In this document: piece after piece, positions 8,712 through 16,090 of the stretch
Numbering within the stretch: position 1 is the first letter of the stretch
Layout of the letters: each line of letters opens with the position of its first letter
Notes under the pieces: model-generated
Seen by the model: only the letters and a program-made list of their open reading frames with translations
Database searches by the model: none
Told to the model about the DNA's origin: nothing
Program-made: the position numbers and the translations under genes
From: Clostridia bacterium
GTDB lineage: Bacteria > Bacillota_A > Clostridia > Oscillospirales > CAG-272
DNA: 64,000 nucleotides
NCBI GenBank assembly: GCA_017501345.1
Contig: JAFVXC010000042.1
Coordinates: forward strand, 96,909 to 160,908
Direction of reading: 5' to 3'

Positions 8712-11423
8712 TTATTCCTCGTCCTCGCGCTTCTTCAGAGCGATCACTGCGGGAGCACAGAGTGCAACCGCTGCGAGTGCGATCGAGGTGCCGACGACGG
8801 ATCCGCATCCGCCCTCGCTCTTGTCACCGCCTGCATTGTCGCCGCCGGAGGGCTGAGTGCCGGGATCCGGTGTGTTGCCGCCGGAGGAGCCGGTGGTGTT
8901 GCTGCTACCGGGATCGGCGGTGGTGGTGTTGCCACCAATGGTGGGATCTTCGGTAGTGACGTTACTGTCGCTGGTCGTGGGATTCTTGGGGGTGGTTTCG
9001 GGAACATGAACTACGTTCACGTAGTTGCCGTTTGCATCCTGATCGACCCAGTAGGTGTAGTCGATGTCGATGTACGTACCAAGATTTTCGATCGAAACCT
9101 CGTCGATCGTAGCGTTGTAGGTCAGGTAGTAGTAGGGGCTGGTCGGGAAGCGGTCAACGCCGATTCTCTGGAGGAAGGGATAGACGTTGATGAATTCGTA
9201 TGCAGCCTTGTTTGCAAGGTAGCAGAGCTTACCGGAGGCGATGTCCTGCTGCGTGATGAAGCAGTCATAGCCGCTCCAGCCGATTTCTGCACCGTTGTTC
9301 TGAATGCGCATTGCGCCGGAATCTTTGATGCTCTCGAGGTAGTAGTTGTTCTTGATGTACTTTTCAGAGTCGCAGCTGTTGATCCACGCGGTAGCGTATT
9401 CGAGGCAGTAGTCGTCCGAAAGGGTTACCGAGTGGGGAACCGTGCACTCCTCGGGACCGTTGAGCTCGCCCGTGAAGTAGTTGCCCTGGATCATTGCGAA
9501 TTCGGTATTTGCGTATCCGATGAATGCGCAAGCCGTTCCGCCGTGGGTTGCCGTGATGTTACCGGTAACGCCGCATCCGAAGACACGGGGTGCCTGTCTG
9601 TTCTCGGAGCCGTGAGAGTAGTTGATGATGCCTGCTGCACCGATCGAGGAGGAGTAGTAGGTCTTGTGATAGTCAACGCCGATCTGACCACCGCAGTAGC
9701 CCTTGTCACAGATGCCGTCGGAACCCGTGGTACCGTCAGCGAGAAGCTTGTCGTCCGAGCAGTAAACGTAAGCGGAGTCGTCACAGTAGCCGTCGCCGTT
9801 TTCGTCCTGCGTGACGGAGTAGAGGTGCTTTTCGTTGTAAGCGGTGATGTCACCTGCGGAGAGGCAACCGAAGAAGGTGTTGTAACCGCCGGTGAAGGCA
9901 ACGCCGTTCATCGAGCTGATACCGATACGGCTTGCGATGCCTGCAGCTGCGAAGTTCGAAATGATGTTACCGGTGTTAACGCAGTAGTAAAGCTCGATCG
10001 ACTGCTGGGATCTTGCGATCATACCTGCACAGTCAACGATGTGGCAGTGCGTTGCGTTGTCAGCCGTCTTGGAAATGCCCTCGGCGAGGATGTCGCCGGT
10101 GTTGAGGCAGTAGTTGACCTTGATACGGTCCTGCGAGAAGCCGGTGATACCGCCTGCATACTGACGGTGGCTGGTGATGGTACCGTTGTTGACGCAGTGC
10201 TCGAAGATCAGGTCGCAGACGAAGTTCGGGTAGGAGTCAACGCCGCCTCTGCCGACGATGCCTGCGCAGTAGTTGGTGCGGGAGGTTACGTCACCGTTGT
10301 TGATGCAGTTGATCGCGATAACGTTGCCCTTGTGGTAGCCGCCGAGACCACCGGTACGGCGTGCGCCGATGACGGTACCGTCGTTGATGCACGCGTCGTA
10401 TCTGACGGTCATATCGTTGCCGAGGTCGTCGGAACGCTCGAAGTCGCCGCCGAGACCGCCGCAGTTACCGCCGAAGGAGATCTTACTTGCGGAGTTGGTC
10501 AGAAGGATGTCGCCCGCGTTGGTGCACTTTGTGAAGTCGATCTTGGAAGCGGTAGCGCGTGCAAGAAGACCTGCCGAAACACCGTGGACCTTCAGTTCAC
10601 GAGCGCTTTCGGTCTCGGCATAAAGGTCGTAACAGTCGTTGTCAGAGATCGTGCCGTAGTTGTGGCAGTTCGTGAAGGCTGCCGTGGTGTACATTGCGTT
10701 GTCCGAGCCGTCCTGGAGAAGGGTAGCCTTTTCCAGGATGCCGACCATACCGCTCGCACAAAGTGCGGTGATATCAGCCCAGTTTTCGCAGTTCGTCATC
10801 GAGAGGTCGCCGAGGCAAGCACCGATGAGACCGCCCGTATAGACGGGCTCGTAGAGGATCTTCTCGGTTCCATCGGGGTTCTGGATGCGGATGCTTCTGC
10901 CGGACTCAAAGCCCTTGATGGGTGCAGAGTTCGAGACGTTCTCGAACGTCAGATCCGTACCGAGCATTGCGACGGTGCCGCAGTGCGTCGGGAGGCCCAG
11001 ACCGCTGTCGGTGCGGAAGTTGATCGAGCCCTTGATAACGAGGTTCTTAACGGTAGCGCCTTCCATCTCTGCAAACATCGGAACAGAAACGGTAACGGTC
11101 TTGCCGTTTCCGTCAAAGGTTCCGGAGAAGATGAGCTCGACCAGAGGATCGCTGTCCGGACCAAGCATAATGCCGTTCTTGTCGTAAGCGGCACCGTAGG
11201 TCTTGGTGAGGGTGATATCGTTGGCAAGGTAATAGTTGCCGTTTTCCTCCATTGCGAGGAATTCTGCCTCAGTGGTGATCGGCGTGCCCGAGGGGGTGTA
11301 GCCGGAATCGACCGTTCCCATAGATGCCGAAGGGGCTGCCGAGACAGTCGTGGTAAACACACCGATCGTGAGCATCGAGAGGATCATCAGAGCGGTGAGC
11401 GCAAGGGAAATGAGTTTGCGCAT
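8712..11423 (-). CDS. Secreted repeat (beta-helix/GLUG-like) surface protein with Gly-Cys C-terminal anchor
   Basis: A 903-residue protein. Residues 1-30 are a signal peptide (MRKLISLALTALMILSML, cleavage near VSAA). After an N-terminal domain, residues ~150-560 contain many short repeats of the form C-x-N-x-G-x-[IV] (CHNYGTI, CTNAGDI, CINDGTV, CINNGDV, CVNNGTI, CLNTGDI, CVNTGNI), which suggests a right-handed beta-helix like GLUG proteins. A DENGDGYCDD segment may bind calcium. A Thr/Ser/Pro/Gly linker leads to GGCGSVVG, one membrane segment and the end KKREDEE. Function is unknown; adhesion or glycan contact is a guess. A close paralog is at 42777-45434. Start ATG 11423 was chosen because it opens the signal peptide; the longer open frame crosses the promoter. 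Confidence 0.82.
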   Translation of the reverse strand: MRKLISLALTALMILSMLTIGVFTTTVSAAPSASMGTVDSGYTPSGTPITTEAEFLAMEENGNYYLANDITLTKTYGAAYDKNGIMLGPDSDPLVELIFSGTFDGNGKTVTVSVPMFAEMEGATVKNLVIKGSINFRTDSGLGLPTHCGTVAMLGTDLTFENVSNSAPIKGFESGRSIRIQNPDGTEKILYEPVYTGGLIGACLGDLSMTNCENWADITALCASGMVGILEKATLLQDGSDNAMYTTAAFTNCHNYGTISDNDCYDLYAETESARELKVHGVSAGLLARATASKIDFTKCTNAGDILLTNSASKISFGGNCGGLGGDFERSDDLGNDMTVRYDACINDGTVIGARRTGGLGGYHKGNVIAINCINNGDVTSRTNYCAGIVGRGGVDSYPNFVCDLIFEHCVNNGTITSHRQYAGGITGFSQDRIKVNYCLNTGDILAEGISKTADNATHCHIVDCAGMIARSQQSIELYYCVNTGNIISNFAAAGIASRIGISSMNGVAFTGGYNTFFGCLSAGDITAYNEKHLYSVTQDENGDGYCDDSAYVYCSDDKLLADGTTGSDGICDKGYCGGQIGVDYHKTYYSSSIGAAGIINYSHGSENRQAPRVFGCGVTGNITATHGGTACAFIGYANTEFAMIQGNYFTGELNGPEECTVPHSVTLSDDYCLEYATAWINSCDSEKYIKNNYYLESIKDSGAMRIQNNGAEIGWSGYDCFITQQDIASGKLCYLANKAAYEFINVYPFLQRIGVDRFPTSPYYYLTYNATIDEVSIENLGTYIDIDYTYWVDQDANGNYVNVVHVPETTPKNPTTSDSNVTTEDPTIGGNTTTADPGSSNTTGSSGGNTPDPGTQPSGGDNAGGDKSEGGCGSVVGTSIALAAVALCAPAVIALKKREDEE

Positions 11424-11490
11424 AAAAATTCGTACCTTCTTTCTTTCGGATTTGCGTGGTGGAGCGTAGACGACTCCGACCCATAGGGAT

Positions 11491-11519
11491 AGTATAGCAG
11501 ATTTGAAAGCATCTGTCAA
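11491..11519 (-). promoter_or_regulatory. Promoter of the first beta-helix surface protein
   Basis: On the minus strand, TTGACA (11514-11519), 17 bp, TATACT (11491-11496). Upstream of the -35 the sequence AATGCACAAA is shared with the promoter of the paralog at 45501-45529. Confidence 0.8.
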
Positions 11520-11684
11520 GAGAATCGAAAAAATTTGTGCATTTTGACCGATCCGTTTTGTTGCTTTTCCTACTTTTCGGCCGCGGTCGATGTAATTATG
11601 GCGGGGATTGCGGGGGACGCCGTGCGTGTATCCGCAGTACGGGCGCCGAAGCGAACGAATTTACGCTTTTTTGCAAAAATCCCC

Positions 11685-11747
11685 TTGACATATGCGAAAA
11701 GTATGCTATAATGTTAACTGTTTAACTTTTAAGTGCTTAACTGTTTT
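11685..11747 (+). promoter_or_regulatory. marR-ABC promoter with candidate MarR operator
   Basis: TTGACA (11685-11690), 16 bp, TATAAT (11707-11712). Directly downstream are two overlapping inverted repeats, GTTAA-CTGT-TTAAC (11713-11726) and TTAAG-TG-CTTAA (11729-11740). TTAACTGTTT also occurs twice as a direct repeat (11714 and 11737). This is where an autorepressing MarR protein would bind. The stretch 11524-11684, between this and the divergent promoter, shows nothing recognisable. Confidence 0.7.
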
Positions 11748-11764
11748 AGGGAAAGAGGAGAGGT

Positions 11765-12229
11765 ATGGAAGAGAAGAATGACATTACGATAGAGCCGCGC
11801 GCGGCGATCGGCGCACTTCTTGCGACGATGCGACTGCACCGAAAGCATACCGAGCGATTTGTGCGCGAGACCGGACTTCACCCTACACAGCATCGGGTGC
11901 TGATGTATCTTGCACGGGCGCAAGAGCCCTGCAGGCAGCGGGAGATCTCGGATCACTTCGAGCTGACACCTGCCGCGGTGGCGCAGATCCTCGACAAGCT
12001 TGAGGGGGAGGGCTACGTGACGCGCGAGGCGTCCGACGAGGACAGCCGCTGTAAATGCGTCGCCCTGACCGAAAAGGGAACGGGGACCGCGGAGAGAAGC
12101 GACGTCGCCTTTCGCGCGCTGGATGCGATGGTGTTTCGCGGCGTTTCGGCGCGGGATATGAAAACATTTTATCAGGTCCTTATGCAAATGCAGGAAAATT
12201 TGCAATCGGAGCCGGAAGGGAGCTTATAA
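11765..12229 (+). CDS. MarR-family transcriptional regulator
   Basis: A 154-residue winged-helix regulator. The HTH is clear (QREISDHFELTPAAVAQILDKL) and is followed by the wing (GYVTREASDEDSRCKCVALTEKG) with the conserved D-x-R. The flanking helices would form the dimer interface. It is the first gene of an operon with two ABC half-transporters, a common arrangement in Firmicutes where the MarR protein represses a multidrug or peptide exporter until a ligand binds. GAGGAGAGGT (11755-11764) directly precedes the ATG. The repeats right after the -10 point to autoregulation. The ligand is unknown. Confidence 0.92.
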   Translation: MEEKNDITIEPRAAIGALLATMRLHRKHTERFVRETGLHPTQHRVLMYLARAQEPCRQREISDHFELTPAAVAQILDKLEGEGYVTREASDEDSRCKCVALTEKGTGTAERSDVAFRALDAMVFRGVSARDMKTFYQVLMQMQENLQSEPEGSL

Positions 12230-12234
12230 GTAAT

Positions 12235-13980
12235 ATGAAAAGATGGTGGAAATATATCCGACCCTACTGGTCGTACTTTGTTTTGGGGCCGATTTGTATG
12301 ATCCTTGAGGTCATTGGAGAGGTGCTGATGCCGACCTTCCTTGCGGAGGTGCTGAATAACGCGGCGAACGAAACGCCGTGGTTCAGTGTCGGCGTTGCGC
12401 TGAAGATGGTTCTCGTTGCCGTTCTGATGATGCTCGGCGGCGTTGGCGGTGCGTACTTCGGCGCGAAGGCGTCGGTCAATTTTGCCGCCGATCTCCGTGC
12501 GGACGTATACGCGAAGGTACAGCAGTTTTCGTTTGCGAACATCGACCGCTTCTCGACGGGATCGCTCGTGACGCGTCTGACGAACGACGTTCAGCAGATG
12601 CAGCAGATGGTCAATATGATGCTTCGTATGTGCCTGCGCTCGCCCGGTATGCTGATCGGAGCCTTGATTATGGCAGTCACGCTTCGCCCCTCGCTTGCGG
12701 TGGTGTTTGCTGTGACGATCCCTTTGATGCTTTTGTCGATCGCGGCGGTCGTTCTGATCGGATTCCCGCGCTTCGCACGCGTGCAGACGAGGATCGACGG
12801 ACTCAACTCGACCGTGCAGGAGAGTGTTACGAATGTCCGTGTGGTCAAGTCCTTCGTCCGTGAGGAGCACGAGAACGAAAAGTTCCGGAAAGCAAACCGT
12901 GAATTGAAGAGGACGAGTATGTCGGCGACGAAGGTGATGATCTTTATGTCGCCCGTTATGACGGTCTTTATGAATATCACGACGATCGCGGTGCTGTGGC
13001 TCGGTGCACCGATGGTGCAGAGCGGAATGGAGAAGGGTGACCTTTCGGCGTTCATTACTTACGTCACGCAGATCCTGTTCTCTCTGATGATGGTCACGGT
13101 GATGCTGATGATGCTCTCCCGTGCGCTCGCATCGGCAAAGCGTGTTCGCGAGGTGCTTGACGAAAAGCTCGATCTTACCGATCTTGAGACGGCGGACCGG
13201 GATGCACGCGTAACGCGCGGCGAGATCGAATTCCGTAACGTAGATTTCCGTTATTATAAGGACAGTGAGGGGAAGGTGCTTGATGGGATCGATCTGAAGA
13301 TCCCCGCAGGCGCGACGGTCGGTATTATCGGCTCGACGGGCTGCGGCAAGACCACGCTCGTTGCAATGATCGCACGGCTTTACGACGTGGACGGCGGCGA
13401 GGTGCTCGTGGACGGACGGAACGTCAAGGATTATACGCTCTATCATCTCCGCGAGGGTGTCGGCATCGTGCTTCAGAAGAACGTGCTTTTCTCGGGCTCG
13501 ATCGAGGATAATCTCCGCTGGGGAAATGAGGATGCCTCGATGGAGGAGATCCGCACGGCGGCTACGCACGCGCAGGCAGATAAATTCGTTTCGACCTTCA
13601 AGGGGCAGTATGATTACGACCTCGGGCAGGGCGGTAAAAACGTTTCGGGCGGTCAGAAGCAGCGGCTTTGTATCGCGCGCGCCCTATTGAAGAAGCCGAG
13701 GATCATCATTCTCGACGACTCGACGAGCGCCGTCGATACGGCGACCGAGGCGCAGATCAGAAAGGCGTTCCGCGAGGAGCTTTCGGATTCGACCAAGATC
13801 ATTATTGCACAGCGCATCACCTCGGTGCGTGATGCGGATTTCATTATCGTAATGAATGAGGGTAGGATCACGGGCATCGGAACGCACGACGAGCTGCTCA
13901 AGAGCAATATTGAATATAAAGAAATTTACGAGTCGCAGGCAGATACGGTTTCGCGTGCGACCGTGACGGAAGGAGCGTGA
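12235..13980 (+). CDS. ABC exporter half-transporter, subunit with degenerate ATP site
   Basis: A 581-residue membrane-ATPase fusion: six transmembrane helices (residues ~15-300), then an ATP-binding domain with Walker A GSTGCGKTT (~365), signature VSGGQ, and Walker B IIILDDSTSAVD. Two residues differ from the active consensus: the catalytic Glu is Asp (LDD) and the switch His is Gln (IIIAQR). These changes are the known pattern of one subunit of heterodimeric exporters of the TM287/288 and BmrCD type, and the next gene carries the complementary changes. Substrate is likely a drug, peptide or lipid. Start ATG 12235 is 5 nt after the marR stop; the open frame extends further upstream inside marR but matches no family there. 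Confidence 0.93.
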   Translation: MKRWWKYIRPYWSYFVLGPICMILEVIGEVLMPTFLAEVLNNAANETPWFSVGVALKMVLVAVLMMLGGVGGAYFGAKASVNFAADLRADVYAKVQQFSFANIDRFSTGSLVTRLTNDVQQMQQMVNMMLRMCLRSPGMLIGALIMAVTLRPSLAVVFAVTIPLMLLSIAAVVLIGFPRFARVQTRIDGLNSTVQESVTNVRVVKSFVREEHENEKFRKANRELKRTSMSATKVMIFMSPVMTVFMNITTIAVLWLGAPMVQSGMEKGDLSAFITYVTQILFSLMMVTVMLMMLSRALASAKRVREVLDEKLDLTDLETADRDARVTRGEIEFRNVDFRYYKDSEGKVLDGIDLKIPAGATVGIIGSTGCGKTTLVAMIARLYDVDGGEVLVDGRNVKDYTLYHLREGVGIVLQKNVLFSGSIEDNLRWGNEDASMEEIRTAATHAQADKFVSTFKGQYDYDLGQGGKNVSGGQKQRLCIARALLKKPRIIILDDSTSAVDTATEAQIRKAFREELSDSTKIIIAQRITSVRDADFIIVMNEGRITGIGTHDELLKSNIEYKEIYESQADTVSRATVTEGA

Positions 13981-13985
13981 CGAAA

Positions 13986-15965
13986 ATGGCAAAAAGAACG
14001 TTAGAAGCGCTCCGAAAGCAGTATGCCCGCGAGGTGAAGGCAACGAGAGGCGGCCCCGGAATGGGTCCGAGACCGGGCGGAGGACCTGGCGGACGCAATC
14101 ACGGTATGAAGGGTAAGCCGAAGAATACGAAGAAGACGATCGGTAGACTGTGGCGATACGTCGTGGTGTACCGTTGGCTCCTTCTCCTCGTGCTGTTCCT
14201 GATGCTCACGCAGACGGTAACGTCGCTATGCGGCTCTTATCTTCTGAATCCGATCATCAACCGCATAGCGGGAGTCGAAACGACGGTTGACAATTCGGGC
14301 GTTCTCGCCGTTTTTGCGGACGGTATCATAGAAAAGCTTTCGAATCTTCCGATCATCCGTGAGCTCGTTTCGACGGGGCACGCGGGAGCGGTGACCTTCT
14401 ATCTCACGGCGGCTCTCTGCGTCCTTGCGCTCATTTATCTTGTGAGCCTCTCCTGCACCTATCTGCAGGCGCGCGTGATGCTCCACGTTTCGCAGAGCGC
14501 GACCGAGAGGATCCGTAACGATCTCTTTGAAAAGCTGCAGACCCTCCCCGTACGCTATTTCGATACGAATACCACGGGCGAGACGATGAGCCGCTTCACG
14601 AATGACGTCGATAACATCGACGTGATGATGAACAACTCTCTGACGAGCCTTGTTTCGGGTGTGATCACGCTTGTCGGTACGTTTACCTTTATGCTTACCA
14701 CGAATATCTGGCTGACGATGGTCACGGTCGTGTTCATTCCGATCTTTACGCTGCTTGCGGGGGCGATCGGCAGGCAGTCGGGCAAGTATTACGGCGGACA
14801 GCAGGCGGCGCTCGGCGCGGTCAACGGTTACATTGAGGAGACCGTGACGGGACAGAAGGTCGTTAAGGTCTTTAACCACGAAAGCACCTGTGTTGAGGAG
14901 TTCGGAATGCTGAACGACGATCTGCGCGAGAAGCAGATGAAGGCGCAGTTCTACGGCGGCATTATGGGTCCGATCATGGGTAACACCTCGCAGATCTCGT
15001 ACAGCATCACGGTCGGTGTCGGTGGTATTCTGATGTGCACACGTGGCTTTACGTTCGGTGCTCTCACGGTATTTGCGAACTACTCGCGTCAATTCTCGAT
15101 GCCGATCAACCAGCTCTCTCAGCAGATGTCGACGATCTTCGCCGCCCTTGCGGGTGCGGAGCGCGTATTCGCGATTATGGATCTCGATCCCGAGGAGCCC
15201 GATGCGGAGGATTGTGTCGAGATGACCGAGATCCGCGGCGACGTGATCTTTACCGACGTGGATTTCGGCTACGTTCCCGATAAGCAGATCCTGAAGAAGA
15301 TCACGCTTTATGCACACCCGGGACAGAAGATCGCGTTCGTCGGATCGACGGGCGCGGGCAAGACGACGGTGACGAATCTCCTGAACCGCTTTTACGACAT
15401 CGACAGCGGAAGCATTACGATCGACGGTGTGGATATCCGAAAGATCAAGCGCTCCTTCCTCCGTGAGAACATCGCGATGGTGCTTCAGGATACCCATTTG
15501 TTTACGGGTACGGTAATGGAGAATATCCGCTACGGCAGACCCGATGCGACCGACGAGGAGGTCGTGCAGGCGGCAAAGACCGCTTCGGCATACTCCTTCA
15601 TTATGCGGCTCGAGAAGGGCTTTGACACGGTGCTTGAGGGCGACGGTGCGAATCTTTCGCAGGGACAGCGACAGCTTCTGAACATTGCTCGCGCGGCGGT
15701 GTCGAAGGCGCCGATCCTTGTGCTTGACGAGGCGACGTCGTCGGTCGATACCCGTACCGAGCGGCATATCGAGCACGGTCTTGCGCGCCTGATGGCAAAC
15801 CGCACGACCTTCGTGATCGCGCACCGTCTCTCGACGGTTCGAAATGCGAATGCGATTATGGTGCTTGAAGCGGGCGAGATCATCGAGCGCGGCACACACG
15901 AGCAGCTGCTCGAGATAAAGGGCAGATATTACGAGCTCTATACCGGAAAACGCGAGCTTGCGTGA
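13986..15965 (+). CDS. ABC exporter half-transporter, subunit with catalytic ATP site
   Basis: A 659-residue partner of the preceding gene. It begins with a basic, glycine-rich cytoplasmic tail (GPGMGPRPGGGPGG) before the first membrane helix. It has six transmembrane helices and an ATP-binding domain with Walker A GSTGAGKTT (~452), Walker B ILVLDEATSSVD with the catalytic Glu, and switch FVIAHR. The signature is LSQGQ where LSGGQ is usual, which matches the complementary subunit of asymmetric heterodimers. A GTG at 13977 overlaps the previous stop, but AGGAG (13971-13975) is better spaced to ATG 13986. An extracellular segment of about 60 residues separates helices 1 and 2 (GVETTVDNSGVLAVF). 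The transcript ends at the hairpin 16051-16086. Confidence 0.93.
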   Translation: MAKRTLEALRKQYAREVKATRGGPGMGPRPGGGPGGRNHGMKGKPKNTKKTIGRLWRYVVVYRWLLLLVLFLMLTQTVTSLCGSYLLNPIINRIAGVETTVDNSGVLAVFADGIIEKLSNLPIIRELVSTGHAGAVTFYLTAALCVLALIYLVSLSCTYLQARVMLHVSQSATERIRNDLFEKLQTLPVRYFDTNTTGETMSRFTNDVDNIDVMMNNSLTSLVSGVITLVGTFTFMLTTNIWLTMVTVVFIPIFTLLAGAIGRQSGKYYGGQQAALGAVNGYIEETVTGQKVVKVFNHESTCVEEFGMLNDDLREKQMKAQFYGGIMGPIMGNTSQISYSITVGVGGILMCTRGFTFGALTVFANYSRQFSMPINQLSQQMSTIFAALAGAERVFAIMDLDPEEPDAEDCVEMTEIRGDVIFTDVDFGYVPDKQILKKITLYAHPGQKIAFVGSTGAGKTTVTNLLNRFYDIDSGSITIDGVDIRKIKRSFLRENIAMVLQDTHLFTGTVMENIRYGRPDATDEEVVQAAKTASAYSFIMRLEKGFDTVLEGDGANLSQGQRQLLNIARAAVSKAPILVLDEATSSVDTRTERHIEHGLARLMANRTTFVIAHRLSTVRNANAIMVLEAGEIIERGTHEQLLEIKGRYYELYTGKRELA

Positions 15966-16050
15966 CGGTGAGCCTGAGGCGTTGCCTCGAGCTTCACTGA
16001 AAAGCCCCCGGAAAGGACGTTCCGAACCTTCAAGGGCTTTCCTGAAAGAC

Positions 16051-16086
16051 AACGGGGCTGTCTCACATATGTGAGACAGCCCTGTT
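16051..16086. terminator. Palindromic bidirectional terminator
   Basis: GGGCTGTCTCACAT is followed by its exact reverse complement (16055-16082), with extra weak pairs outside. It lies between convergent ABC exporter and rhamnosidase genes and belongs to the same GGCTGTCTC hairpin family as 8593-8628 and 42703-42735. Confidence 0.8.
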
Positions 16087-16090
16087 CTAT

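Noticed and set aside
9006..11486. Open frame of 826 codons on the plus strand opposite the first surface protein
   Set aside because: The minus-strand protein has a signal peptide, ordered repeats and a paralog; the plus frame has no motif, no ribosome binding site and runs over the minus-strand promoter. It is a codon-bias shadow. The same holds for 42624-44009.
14226..16052. Open frame of 608 codons on the minus strand inside the second ABC gene
   Set aside because: Arg/His-rich translation with no family features, antisense to a clear ABC transporter. Similar shadows at 12172-13569, 16985-18019, 20684-22051, 21889-23145 and 57183-58532 were also left out.
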